Shown here one piece after another: positions 1 to 12,100 of a DNA stretch of 64,000 bases. Source of the DNA: Blepharisma stoltei. Lineage: Eukaryota > Ciliophora > Heterotrichea > Heterotrichida > Blepharismidae. The notes beneath the pieces are model-generated. The model saw nothing but the letters and a program-made list of their open reading frames with translations, was not told the origin of the DNA and searched no databases. The stretch covers positions 434,001 to 498,000 of the forward strand of contig CAJZBQ010000002.1 in NCBI GenBank assembly GCA_914767885.1. The letters are read 5' to 3'. Position numbers and translations under genes: made by a program. How positions within the stretch are numbered: position 1 is the stretch's first letter; the number at the start of each line of letters is the position of its first letter.

Positions 1-373
1 ATATTCTATTTTCGAAACTTCTGGAAGGCGCACCTGCGTTGACTTAATATGATGGCCCAGACGCTTTCCTTCCGCGTAGAAAGTGCAGGCCCTTGCTCGG
101 AGAAGCAAGACATTGCAAAGCTGTGTGCAGACAGACAAAAAGTAGTGGAGCTTTTATGAGGTGCACTAGTTTAGGCCTTAGGGTGTTTTCTCCATTAGTA
201 TTTATGCTAATAGCCACACTTTTCATAATAACTGCATTGTCGAATGATCTAAATTAAAGAGACAATGCCCGATTTGCAGATCATCATTAGATTGGATTAT
301 AGCATAAACCTTAATAATTTTTGCAATACATTTAATAATAATAATTAACAGCCAAATATATTTAAGACTAAAA
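1..373. other. Non-coding left edge with a GC-rich block
   Basis: No gene is supported here. Bases about 20-200 are clearly GC-richer than the AT-rich surroundings, like the retroposons elsewhere in the window. Because the left flank is cut by the window edge, no target duplication can be sought. The remainder, to about 373, is AT-rich 3' flank of the PROPPIN gene. It may be the end of a retroposon, but nothing proves that. Confidence 0.3.
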
Positions 374-1486
374 CTACGCAAAAGATTCCCACTCTCTGTT
401 TCCTTCTATTATTATTTCATTAGAATCAAGAAATGATTTGGTTTCTTGAATAATTAAAGCAGATTGGTCTCTGATTTTGCATTTATACAAATTCCCATCA
501 AGATGTGCCAAAATAAAATTAGTCTCATCAATAAAGCATCCTATGGGTCCGACATTGACGGTATATGGGCAAGTCCAGCTCACCTCAGGCTTTAAGCTTA
601 ATTTTGCTAGGGATCTATTATATTGAAAATAATTTGGCAAAAATCGGCTAAATCTACCTGCTGATTGAGGAGTTGGAGCTTTTAGATTCCAAACGTGAAT
701 AGTTGATCGGTTGCTTGATGCTAATAAATGATGACAATTAGGACTAAAAGCAATAGACGAGACTTGCGCTGGGCTAGTTCCTCTTCTTAGCTCATGCAAT
801 AGTTGAAGAGTTTTAGTATCAAAAACTCTTATAATTGTCCCTTGTTCACTAGCACTCGCTCCAATTGTTCCTGGAAAATTCAGTGCTAGTAAAGTTATTG
901 GATTTTCATGTATTAGGCCAGATTTGACTTCTCCGTCATAATAATTTGTAATTTTTACATGCCCATGAGTTGTTTGCAGACTTGCTAATATGAATTGATC
1001 TCTATCATATGAGACAGCAGCAACACCATTTTCGTTTTCTATAGTGGGTATTGAATCAGTAGCTTTAAGTATTAGCAAATCATACACATATGTGATTTTT
1101 TCTAGAACAATCACAGCTTTATCTCTTCTCAGTAGCACATTTTTTACTTCTGATCGAAATCGTATTTCTCCTTTGAAATCTTCCTTCTGGTTATCTCAAA
1201 AATAAGCAATATTTGGAGGGTAGATGCTATTTCCAGGGCTTCCTACTAAGCATAGCAATTCCGTGGAAAACATTGGAGATATGCAAGTGAACCCGCCTGA
1301 AAAGTAAGTAGTAGCTTCATGATCTCGGCGAGATATAATTTTGCAATCTTCAGTTCTTATAATCCTGAATCCTTTTGTGGTTCCAACAAAGAGAAGGTCG
1401 TTTGTTTGATTGAATGCTACTTTAAGGATTCTATTTCCTATATCTTCTGAATTTATCATTTCTGTATTTAAAATGAAATTTATCAT
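374..1486 (-). CDS. ATG18: PROPPIN (Atg18/WIPI) WD-repeat protein
   Basis: A 370-residue seven-bladed beta-propeller of the PROPPIN family, which binds PI3P and PI(3,5)P2 on autophagic and endolysosomal membranes. The propeller has an LRRG motif at about residues 233-236, the family's phosphoinositide-binding L/FRRG site. It is preceded by the blade SEQGTIIRVFDTKT and followed by ATP-like blade VHVWNLKA. An in-frame TGA at 1196-1198 occupies the conserved Trp of the NKVMIWD-type strand (here IAYF-W-DNQ), followed by the family segment FRSEVKNVLLRRDKAVIVLE. The gene ends at TAG 374-376. No insertion interrupts it. Identification is firm; the exact paralogue (Atg18, Atg21 or Hsv2) is not resolved. 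Confidence 0.93.
1196..1198 (-). other. In-frame TGA read as tryptophan
   Basis: This TGA falls where PROPPINs carry an invariant Trp, and the protein continues in the same frame with clear family similarity. Equivalent TGA=Trp sites occur in almost every gene of the window, for example 3210-3212, 4999-5001, 6323-6325 and 27352-27354. TAA and TAG still end genes. This assigns the Blepharisma-type code. Confidence 0.95.
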
Positions 1487-1772
1487 TAGTTTTTTCCAAC
1501 ATTATTAGTGAATTTCTAAAATAAAGCCATAAAAACAAAAAGAAAACCATAAAGATCACTACTCGTGCGTCAAAACCTCAGCGCATGAGTATCAATAAGA
1601 AGCACTCTATCATATTGCATAAAATTTAATTCAGACACTGCTTTCTTCTTTAAAAAGATTATGCTAAAATAAAACGAGAAAACTTTGCAATACTTGATGT
1701 TCAAAACATAAACTAATGACAAAATAATAATTTTTGATTTCTTTTATATTTCCATTTTTTATATATAATACA

Positions 1773-4616
1773 ATGTCCTCTTTAGTTGGAACCAACAATG
1801 AGCAGCTTATATTGACTAAATTCCATTCTCGTAGCGTGATTCATTATAATTACGCAGAGTTTTATATTGAATCAAGCTATACCAACTCTTCTAAAGTTGC
1901 CATTGAAGCATCATATGTTTTTCCGAGCATTTCTGGTATGCACTTATCAAAGCTCTCAATATATACAGGCAAAATTGAGCTTCAGCTTAAAATTGAAGAG
2001 TACCAAAGGCCTCTAAAATCATATCAAGATGCAAAAAATGCAGGCGAAAGCGATTACACACTTGATAAATTAAGAGAAACGAACATGATATGCTATCGTG
2101 TTGGAAATGTTTTAGCGAATTCTCAAGTTGCATTACATTAAACCTGGTATTTAAGGTGTCTAGTGCCGCACCCCTTAATTAAAAAGGGTTATAGCTTAAA
2201 CAGTGACGCCACCAAGGCATCTTTGAATGCGTGGTCAGCCAACGCCCAAGCCTCCTATAAAGCTTCGCCAGTCTCCGCCGCACGTCTCACCCAGCGCGTT
2301 GCCGTCGCTTTCCCTGACTCAGCTCCTGCGCGTGTTCCGCCTAAGGGTCCTCCTCCCCTTGGGGATGTGCTGAGAGGTAAAACTCTGAGCCTCTTGAATG
2401 CACTGAGGAGCCGTTCCTTTTTGTTATACCCAAAGTTAAACGGCTGTTGCTGTGAATTTTCGAGAGAAAACCCACCCCATAAATAAAATCCCATGGGGGA
2501 GAGAAAATTGGCAGAGCCAATTTCTCTCTAACCGAACGCCATTTTATTTATGAATTTTCAAGTTGCAATTAAAGCAGTTTATGTTTGCAAAACTGAGCAA
2601 ACACTTCCTGAAAACTATTGGAAATTCAAAATCCCTAAAGATCTGTTACCTAATAAATTAGGAAGTATCAAACACTCTGCAGAAGCATTTATAATATGGA
2701 AAGATTTTCCTGTAGAGCATGGGAATTTTATTTTGAAAAAAGGAAATTTAATAACACTTGATGAAAAGCACAACTTAGCAGCCTTCAGGAACTTCGACCC
2801 TAATTATGATATTGAGCTTATTTATTATTATGAAATCCCAAAAGAGCCTTTGCTAATAGTCCAAAAAGATCAAAGAACTGATAGATATGCCTTTCATTTG
2901 TCCTATACACCTATTAAAGAATTAAATGAAAGTGGAAATGATGGAGAGTTTGTGATTTTGCTAGACAGAAGTGGATCAATGAGCAGCAGAATAAAATTAG
3001 CAACAGAGGCAGTTGCATTATTTATCCGTTCTCTCCCTGCAAACTGCTATTTTAATGTAGTAAGCTTTGGAAGTAGATATGAGTCGATGTTCAAGAAAAG
3101 CAAAAAATATGATAAATGCTCGGCTGATGAAGCACACCGTTTAGTTCTCAAGTATAAAAGTGATATGCATGGAACTAAGCTGCTCGATCCTTTGGAATAC
3201 ATTTTTAATTGACCGAGAATTCCAGGGTATCCATTAAATATCTTTATAGTGACTGATGGGAATATTTGGCTACATAAGAAAGAAATAGTTGCTTTGATCA
3301 AGAAACATAAAAATGAAGTAAAAATAAGCACTATTGGAATTGACACAAATCACGCTTCTATTGATGAATTTGCGAAGTTAGGCAATGGTACTTCTCAGCA
3401 TGTATATAGCGAAAACCAGATAAAGCCAGCAATTTTGAGCTCGCTAAAGCAAGCATTAGCCCCTATGCTTTCTAATATTCAGCTATCAGACTATGACCCA
3501 TTTGACTTTGTTCTGCCAAAAGATCCCTTTAGTATTTTTTCAGGTGAAAAAGTTGAAATTTCAGGAGTTTTCAAAAAAAGAAAACTCCCTAGAAACATAA
3601 AATTGCTATTTGAAAATGAAGGATTACCTCAAAGTTTTGAGTTAGAAATAAATGGAGATCTCATTCCAGCTTCTTGCTCTGTTCTCCTATTAGAAGCAAA
3701 AGAATATTTAAATAGATGTTACCGTCAGACATCAGTTAAAAAATCTAAAGAGTACTTAGTTGAAGGCCAATTCACATCATTTAACACAATAAGATATAAA
3801 AAAAAAGAATCGCCAGTCGAGATAAAATCTACAGATAATGCTGAAGATATGCAGCATTCTGCAATTGATCTACAGAAGACAGCTCAAAACCAACCAGCAA
3901 AAATCAGCCAAAGAAGAGCAAGGTCAGGAAAAACTGTACCCGAACTTACAGTGCAGACTAGATCTCAAGTTAAAAGAGCTGCTAAAAAGTCTGCTCCAAA
4001 ACAGACAACTCCTAAGAGAGCAGTATCTGCCATAACCACTACACAAGCCGATACTCCCATAACTAGAAGTTCTTCAAAGCTAGAAGATGTAAGCCTACAG
4101 ACTAAAAGAGGAAGGGCAAAGCAAGCAAAAGTAATTCCTCCTCGTAAAAAAGCTAAAGTAGAAAAGGATGAGGCTAAAATCAAAAACATTGAAATAAAAC
4201 CAATAGAAAATAAGGAAAAAGAAGCTATTAGTGATCCTAGACCTCAAGAAAGCAAAGAAGTGAAATGCATTGATGTTGGATATGAAGTTGAAAAAATAAT
4301 GCATCTACAAAATCCTGATGGTTTTTGGGAATGTTCTAGAGACTTATTAGATATTGCAATTAATTTGCTTGACTATGATAATAGAAACTATTGAACAGCG
4401 TTTGATGAAAATTTAACTACAGCTTTTATTGTTGCATTACTTAATGAAAAATGTGAAGATTATAAGTGCCTATGGGAGTTAGTAGTTATGAAAGCTAAAA
4501 AGTGGCTAGCTTCCCTTATTCACAATAGAAAGATTAGATTAAAAACTTCTCAAAATTTTGGAAAATCAGCCACTCAATTTTTTAAACGATTTTCATATAT
4601 CAAAAATTTACTTTAA
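1773..4616 (+). CDS. VIT + von Willebrand factor A domain protein, interrupted by a retroposon
   Basis: After removal of the insertion at 2133-2551 plus one target-duplication copy, this gene gives 802 residues. The N-terminal ~120 residues match a VIT domain (motifs SSKVAIEASYVFPS and GNVLANSQVAIKAVYV). A VWA domain follows with the MIDAS motif DRSGS near residue 210 and FIVTDG downstream. A C-terminal region resembling VWA5-type proteins follows a Lys/Arg-rich linker. The family (VWA5A/inter-alpha-trypsin type) mediates metal-dependent protein binding; the partner is un-inferable here. In-frame TGA codons at 3210 and 4392 read as Trp. The ATG at 1773 is preferred over the upstream in-frame TTG at 1734. 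The gene ends with TAA 4614-4616. Confidence 0.85.
2133..2551 (-). mobile_element. Retroposon inside the VIT domain
   Basis: A 419-bp GC-richer block between imperfect 16-bp direct repeats (2117-2132 and 2552-2567, one mismatch). Removing it with one repeat copy is a 435-bp deletion and restores the VIT reading frame. The tail side (left) reads ATTACATTAA; the head side (right) begins ATAAATAAAATGGCG on the minus strand. The head forms two nested stems: an outer AT stem (2540-2551 with about 2478-2490) and an inner hairpin around GAGAAATTGGC/GCCAATTTCTC. It has no RT and no long ORF of its own. It is a SINE-like element of a family distinct from the 13441 type. Confidence 0.75.
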
Positions 4617-4812
4617 ATATATAAATTTTTTCTAAAATCTCTATCCTCTATGATTGATCAAACTTTACAGATCTACTTTAATAAAGATAAGGAGCAAGCA
4701 AAAACAAACAAAGGTTGCTGTCACTTGCAGATTTTTAATTTCTTAATATCCTACAGCATAATTTTTAAAAGTATTAATTTGTTGATAATCATTTTAATTC
4801 CATATTTATAAG
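4617..4812. other. Intergenic spacer
   Basis: AT-rich spacer between two genes on the same strand. It holds no ORF, repeat or recognisable signal. Confidence 0.6.
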
Positions 4813-7594
4813 ATGAACGATTCTATAGGAGCAGGACCTCCAGTTACAGTCCAATTAGGAAAAACTGGCTCAACAAGTCTTGATAAAGACAAAATCAGAG
4901 TAAGAATTCAAGAATCTTATGAATCCTCAAAAACTGACACACACAAATTTAAGCGAATTTGGGGAAAGAATTCTGCAGCAATTCTAATTCAAAGTCTATG
5001 AAGAGGATACTGAGTAAGAAAAACAGTCGGAAAGCATATAGGGGAAAGAAGCAAATACGCAACACTTATTCAAAAACACGTCCGAGGCTTTCTACTAAGG
5101 CTGAAACTTAAAAGAGATTTAGAAAATCTTCTAACTTGCCCTCCTCCGTGAGTGAACAAAAAATTTTGTTCACTCACGGAGGGGGGCTAATTTATTTTTT
5201 TTAAAATTTATATATAAATTTTAGAAAATTGTTTTTTTTCAAAATTTTAAAAAAATCCTAATTTGCAAAAATTGGGAAGCAAATATTAATTTAATTTATA
5301 AAATTTATGTTTTAAAACACAATTTATATGAAATTAAACAGAATTAGCTCGAGATTTCATTATACTAATTATCACTTATATATCAATTTTTTTCATAAAA
5401 AATTTTTTCTATTAAAAAATTTTTGTTCACTCACGGAGGGTGCAAAAAATATAAATTTTTCTAATGGTTTTGTTCACTCATGGAGGGGGGAGTAAAAGAA
5501 ACCCACAATGACCATTTACTCTTTTCTCCTGAAGAATATCAGCAGTATATTGCTATACGAAAAATCGAAGACCATTATATTAACGTTTATAAGAAAAATA
5601 AAGCTTGGAAAAACCTAAAAAGCAAATCAGCTGTAAAAATTCAATCAAAATTCAAATCATGAAGAATCAGCAGATATGAACTACCGTTTATTAATGATAA
5701 AAAAATTTATATATTAAAGAGCCAGCAAAGGACTTTTATATGTATGCTAAGAGCTTTATCAAACTTCGATGAAAATCAGTACCATCCTGCCAATTCTGTA
5801 AGAGATAGAATGGCACCTGAGTTTTTCCAAAATTTAAAAATAAATTCTAGATACAACTTTACTGATTTGTTTAAGCGGATTAAAGACTGCTCCACAATAA
5901 AGGTCATTCGATTTCCTGACATAGAGAATTTGAAGTACTCATCAATACCTTTGGTGCAGTTTATAACATGGCTCCCATATGCGAAAATGGCTAATAGCTG
6001 AGAGCATAAGTCGATCACTAATGTTAGTGTTGTGAGTAAATACCAAAATAAAGAGGATTTACCACTATTAAAAAAACTTAGAATAAGAGGCTGCAATTTG
6101 ACTTCTCAAGAAATCGAAAAACTAAAAGATCTAAAATTGTCATTAGATTCATATCTAGACTTAATTGAATTTGAGATTCCTTCTAAAGAATTTTCTAAAG
6201 AGCTTTTTATTTTGACACTAAAATATAATGAGCATGTCCACAATAAAGACCTTCCGATATTTTTGCCTTTATATGAATCACTTATTTTGAGAGTAAAAGC
6301 AGCCTGCACAATTCAAGCATGCTGAAGAGGCTATAAAGAAAGATCACAAATAAAAATAGGAAGAGATATAGTTGTAAGGCGCTGTGTTTATACTATTCAA
6401 AGATGGTGGAGATTTTTAAAATTTTCCAGAAGATTTCAATGCTTGGTTGAGCTTAAATCATTACTATCTGAAATAAATACACCCACAGTTTATCTTGAAG
6501 AGCATTTTTTTCAATTTTTAAATCATACAGAATCAGCATTTACAATATTAGAACAAAATTTTACTTTTTATTGTGCTGGAGACAGAGTATATGTAACTAC
6601 TCAATGAATGAGAAAATTTTTGCCAGATTGATTGGGTGTTAAAGCATATTATGACCAATACGGAGGGACATTAATTTCCTCAGAAGAAAAAACGCTTCAA
6701 GCTGTAGTTTTGAGCGGTGCAAAAGTGGAAATTGTGAGTTTATACAGTGAAGTCTCAGAGAAGCCATATGTGACTGATGCATATTTAAAGTTCTTGAAAG
6801 TTGAATATAATTCAGTTGCTGAAGCAAGGCTGAGGACTACTATTATATTTTTGAAAACTTTGGATCATAAATCAAATACTTATATTCCCTTCTTATCTAA
6901 AAAAGCGCTCGAGCACTCTTTCTTGATGTCGAGGCTAAGAAAAGTTTGGAAAGCACGGAATATAGATCACAAAAAGCCATGCCCTGCTATTACAATTCTA
7001 GAAAAAGCCCTTTATCCAGTTATCGAAACGGATTATGTAAGAGTCCCAGAGCCTCCATCACCAGAATCTCAGCCTACTATTCTAGAAACCAAAGAATCAG
7101 AAACACAAGAATCAGTGTCCCCTGTCTCTCTCCCAGAAATTTCTTATAAAGAGTTAATTCAAGATAGGGTAAAGCGCTGCCGCGAAGAAACAAGAAGAAG
7201 GCAAACTGAAGCAAAGCTAGCTAAAGATGTTGAAAATGAAGCGAAAATTATGGCTTCTAAAGAAAACAAGGAAAGAACCCAAAGCTTGATCACTATAAAG
7301 GAGTCTTTAGAATTTAAAGAAAAAATACTAAAAAGAAATTTTGTGAAAAGACAAATTGAAAAGAAAAAATACGCTGATGAGCAAAGGGCATTTATTAATA
7401 ATTTCGCTCAAGCCAAAAATATGATACAGAAACTAATGAAAAAGAGCGATTTAGACAGGTGGAAATTTAAAACACAGAATGAAATTAATACGAAAGTTAG
7501 CGAATTTAAGCAGAAATCTCAAGAAAGAAGAGAGCTTGTCCAGTCAATGCTGTATGAGAAATTTAAAGCCAAACAGAAATTGGCTGAGTTGTAA
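4813..7594 (+). CDS. Multi-IQ-motif (calmodulin-binding) protein, interrupted by a MITE
   Basis: 806 residues after removing the 361-bp IES. At least five IQ-like motifs are visible: ILIQSLWRGY and TLIQKHVRGF near residues 58-95, VKIQSKFKSW after the IES, CTIQACWRGY and YTIQRWWRF in the middle. Each Trp in LWRGY, CWRGY and FKSW is encoded by TGA. The last ~200 residues are a Lys/Glu-rich coiled coil after a Pro/Ser linker (VPEPPSPESQP). Proteins of this layout bind calmodulin or centrin light chains on cortical or axonemal structures; that role is inferred. The IES junction reconstructs ENLLKETHND. The gene ends at TAA 7592-7594. Confidence 0.85.
5135..5495 (+). mobile_element. MITE-like IES, GTGAGTGAAC family
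   Basis: A 361-bp element flanked by TAA (5132-5134 and 5493-5495). The left end is a hairpin: CTCCGTGAGTGAAC faces its own reverse complement across an AT spacer. The right end carries the same motif twice as direct copies about 55 bp apart. Between lies AT-rich DNA shared with the other members. Precise removal joins ...CTTC and TAAAAGAA and keeps the IQ-protein frame. It encodes no transposase. Confidence 0.9.
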
Positions 7595-7696
7595 TAATGA
7601 TTTAAAATTCTTTTTAATATTAAATAATATATGTAGGTTGGTTGAAAAATTAAGGGCTTAAGCAGTAATAATGATTTAAATTTATTTTTATTATTG

Positions 7697-8602
7697 TTAA
7701 ACCAAAGAATTATCAGACGGATTATCACTAATAATTTCAACTCCTTTGATATTTCTTTGCGATAAATCTTGTAACACTTTTTCATAACTATCTGGTTCAG
7801 CTCTCACAGTAAATCTCCATATTGGTATCGCCATATAATCAGTTTTCGGCTCATCAATCGCAAATCGAACCATTTTTTTATTTTTCATTCCATCTGCAGT
7901 CGCATCAAAATCATACTCTTCTAAAATGATTTTAGAAGTATCATATTCTTCAAGAAATTGGGTTTGCTTATAGAGATTGATTTCTTTCCCTAAGGCTTTG
8001 AAAATCTCTCTTTCTTTACCAATTTTTCTAGGAGCTGATTTTTGATATGTAGTTTCTGGTTTTCGTTTTTTAGGAACAGTTTGGATTCTCTGCTTATAAA
8101 TCTTTGCATATTCTTTTAAGAATTCTCTGTCTTCTTCAATATCTTGATAATCAATTAGCCTATATATTGAGGAGTCAATTTCTACATCCTCCTCTTCTTC
8201 CTCATCTTCTTTCTCTTCAGAGCTGTCAAAGATTCTCTTTTTATTTTTATTTGCTGAAGAATTGACGTTAAGAGCACCTCTTGCTATTTTTGAGTTGTTT
8301 TCTTTTAATTCAGATTTTAATGGTTTCTCTTTTTGTATTTCTTCATTTTTTCGTGGCTCTTCATTGGTATTTTTTTCAGTTATTGTGTTTTCATTTTGAG
8401 TCTTTTTTGCAATTTTCTTTTTTGTCTTGAGAGACAGATTTGGTGGCGTGAGCTTTCGTTTTACAGAGATGGGTTTTCTTGATGATTTATTGCTGAGAGG
8501 AACAAGAGGTTGAGGAATCACATGCAATTTATAGTTGAATAATTCTTTACAAACAAGAAATCCTAAAGTTATGTATAAAAGCCTGGCGGTTTGTTTTTGC
8601 AT
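7697..8602 (-). CDS. Unknown Lys/Glu-rich protein with hydrophobic N-terminus
   Basis: 301 residues, not recognised. Residues 8-22 (LLYITLGFLVCKELF) could be a membrane anchor or signal. A charged, low-complexity middle follows, with an acidic run (EEKEDEEEEEDVE) near residue 125. The C-terminal ~130 residues look folded and contain RFAIDEPKTDYMAIPIWRF. It is convergent with the IQ protein (about 100 bp apart). The start is the ATG at 8600-8602. No insertion interrupts it. Confidence 0.7.
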   Translation of the reverse strand: MQKQTARLLYITLGFLVCKELFNYKLHVIPQPLVPLSNKSSRKPISVKRKLTPPNLSLKTKKKIAKKTQNENTITEKNTNEEPRKNEEIQKEKPLKSELKENNSKIARGALNVNSSANKNKKRIFDSSEEKEDEEEEEDVEIDSSIYRLIDYQDIEEDREFLKEYAKIYKQRIQTVPKKRKPETTYQKSAPRKIGKEREIFKALGKEINLYKQTQFLEEYDTSKIILEEYDFDATADGMKNKKMVRFAIDEPKTDYMAIPIWRFTVRAEPDSYEKVLQDLSQRNIKGVEIISDNPSDNSLV

Positions 8603-9100
8603 TAATTAGCCCCCAAAAAATAATTTTATAAGAATTTATAATAAAAAATATACAAAATATATATCCTCAGTCCCAGAAGTGCTATGCAGTATCAAAACTT
8701 CTAGTTAACCCCCCTATAATTTGGAACGATAAATTCTGTTCCAATTTAAAGAGTGATTAATTGTTATTAAATTTAAAAAATATAAATTGAACGCAATCTT
8801 TTTGGATTTTAATTTAGGTTATGAATAATTAATTCAAAAAATTAATCGATTCAGTTTAAAACTGTTTAAATAATATTAATTTAATAATTGTTCTCACACT
8901 CTTTTGCAATTAAAAACTTAGATTATTGATGACTGTAAAAAATTAAATTACTCGAATAAGATTTTAAAATCATTTTTTTATTTATTTAATATCTGTTAAT
9001 TATTTTTTATTTCAAATAAAGCTTTAGCTATTTCTACACATTTAAAACATATTAATATCAGGTAAATTTTCTTCAAAACTGATTTTATTATAATTACCAA
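8603..9100. other. Intergenic, one isolated MITE end
   Basis: About 500 bp of AT-rich DNA without a gene. At 8704-8755 a C-run is followed by TTTGGAAC...GTTCCAAATT-like inverted halves, resembling the end module of the TTTAAATTGGAAC IES family. No matching second end is visible, so it looks like a decayed relic. Confidence 0.4.
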
Positions 9101-12100
9101 TTAGAATATAAAATTTTCCCTTTTAGGAGCCTTTTTGCTTTTAATAGAGGGCAATTTGATATCTTGAAGTTTAGGTTTTGTAATTCTTATTTTCTTTTTA
9201 TGATTATTATCAATAATATCAACTTTCACCCCAAAAAAATTCTGTAGCATCTTCATTCCTTTTTCAAATTCATAAGGACTTCCTTTATCAAAAACCATAG
9301 CATTTGAGCTGGTCTGAGGTGGGACACCATATGAAACCCTATATCTTCCATATGAAGTTGACTTTTTAGACTGTGAAGCAGTTTTTGGGTTTGTGGTGTC
9401 ATCCAGCTCATCACTATTTTTTGTTCTTGATTTCTTTGTCCTATGCGAATCTGAGCCAACATTAGCATCAGCTGCTTCGCTGGTATATTGACTTCGTGCC
9501 TGGACAATTGTTGGATTTAAAGACTTTGATTTGAGTTTTGCTGGGACACTTGAAAAGTTTATTGAATCTGTTGTGCTTTGCATCTGGCCATTATTAAATA
9601 TTGCTTGGCTTTGTTGATTTCTCTTTTTATTAAAATTCGGGGTTTGTTGAATATGTGGAAGAATCGGATTTTTACTTCCTCTTAATTCTTGATTAGGCCC
9701 GTAAAAACTTTTCCTGAGTATCACATCATTTAATATCCTATCATTTGGCGATTGGCTTCAAATAGGGTCATTTGATTTTATGGCACTTTGCACTGATGCT
9801 AATCCACTAGATGTAAGTTTTAAGCTCTTATCTGAAAAAATAGAGCTTCCATCTGAGTACAAAGACAGTGCTGGGGTTTGTTTAGTTTTATTTGATGGGA
9901 TTTTCTTGAGCTCTCTGAGTTCTCTGTCAAATGAAGATTCTTTTTCTTCAGTAAGAAGAGCATCTTTTATGTGCTGCAAATCAGTATTAAGGGTTGGGCT
10001 TTGAGTTTGAGAATATGGGTCAATAGATATATAGTCATTTGAAGTGACATTGGTTAATGATTTTTGTGTGTCATTGCATGTCATTTCTTCTGAATGAAGC
10101 TCTTTTACTTCTTCCAATTCAGATGAATCTATAGGCCGAGTCATTTGAGAATGCAGCTTATTTTGGTTCGCCTCTTTTCTTATTGCATTTTCTGCAATGT
10201 GCTCGCTTCTTTTATCTTCATGCTTAATTTTAGGTGAGATATGTTTTGGAGAAATTTCTAGATTTTTATTAGAGTCTTTTGAACTTTCATCAACCTTGCC
10301 CCGCTTTGTTGTTTTTATTTCTAAAGAAACTACTTTAGTCTCAACCAGTGTTTCTTCAGTTTTTATAATCTTTTGTTTTTCTTCTTTATTTTCTAGCATT
10401 AGATCTTGGCTTTTATTCTCATTCTTCTCCAGCTTTTTCGTTGTATCATTAACTTTACTATTTTTTCTTTTAGTATTGGAATCAGCTTTTACTTCTTTAT
10501 ATCCTTCATCTTCTATTTTATTTTCAACTTTTGCTACTGATTTCTTTTTCTCTTCCGAATATTTATTCTTGTCAGTAATATTTATTTGCTGCTGTTCTGC
10601 ATTTTTATTTCTTCTTTCGCTGGGTGGACTTCCAATTTCTGGCTTTTCTGCTTCGTTTGCTTTTTCTCTAATGCTCTTACACCCCCTCCATGAGTGAACA
10701 AAAAAATTTTGTTCACTTACGAGGGTGGTTAATTTTTTTTTTCTTCGAAATTTTGAAAAAATCCTAATTTGCAAAAATTGGGAAGCAAATATTAACTTAA
10801 TTTATAAAATTTATGTTTTTAAAACGCAATTTGTTTTAAAATTAAACAGAATTAGCAAGAGATTTCATTATACTAAATATCACTATATATGTCAATTTTT
10901 TTTTCATAAAAATTCTTTTCTATTAAAAAATTTTTTTTCACTCACGGAGGGTGGGCTTTTGGGCAAAAAATAGCGATTTTTCCAATGGTTTTGCTCATTC
11001 ACGGAGAAGGGGGAGTTAGAATTATTTTTACTATCAGGCAGTGATGCTTTTTCAATAGTATTTGATTTTTCTATGCTTAATTTTGGAAGTTTTGGGCTTT
11101 CAACTTTTTTTAAATCTTTTTGAGGCTTTTCACTTGCATTTAACTCAGGAGTGTTTTTAATTTCAAGCTCTTTGAATTTTAAAGCTGGCAGTATTCTGTT
11201 TTTAGTTTCTATTTCAGAGTTATTGGGGATATCTGCCTCTTTATTAGTCAAAGCAATCGTTTCTTTTTTATTTTCTTTAACCTCGCTTTGTGCTACTTTT
11301 GGAGTGCCACTATTTTTTCTTAAGGAATCTGAATTTTGATCAATTGAATTTGTTAAAGAAGTTTTATGTGAGTGGATTGGTTTGCTGTTTATTTGTCTAT
11401 CAGGATTTTCCTTTGGGGTTTTCGATATTTCTTGCTTATCCTTCACTTGATTATCTTCTTTAGAATTTGTTTCAAGAGTATTTTGAATGGGAATTTCTTG
11501 ATTTTTGTTAGATTCTGTGAGCTTAGGGTTATCTGATATGTTCTTTGAATATTTTAAAGCATCTATCTCCTTTATTGCTAAATCTTTGGTGATATTATTA
11601 TTTGGGGCTTGATCCTTAATTTCTTCTTCTGTCTTCTTCGAGAAATGATGAATTTCTTCTTTTGATTGATCACTTATTGGCATGTCTGAAGTTTCTCTTG
11701 GTCCATTTTCTTTTTCTTGAAGTTTTATATTGCTTGATAATGATTCTTCTACTTCTGGATGCTCAATAGATGGCTTTGAACTATTTTTTTGTAATTGAAC
11801 TCCTGGGCCGCTTATTTTTGGAAGAGTTTCACTATGATTTTCTATCTTTTCCTTTTTTTTAGTAAAATTCTCATTACTATCAATTTCTACATCTTTTTCT
11901 TGTGCTTTAGGGTTTTCGTTTTCTTTATTAGTTTCTAACTGACGCTCACTACCATTAAGGTTAAAAGCATTTCTCGTTTCCTCTTCTTTTTTATTTATTT
12001 CTCCATTTGGATTTTTATTTTCACTCTTTAAATTTGGTATTTCAACTTTGCTGATTTGCTCATTCCCATGTTTCTTTTCTTCTAAAGCCGCTTTTGCATT

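Noticed and set aside
5001-5001. Pervasive pseudogenisation by TGA stops
   Set aside because: TGA falls repeatedly on conserved Trp positions and frames continue with family similarity, so it is a sense codon.
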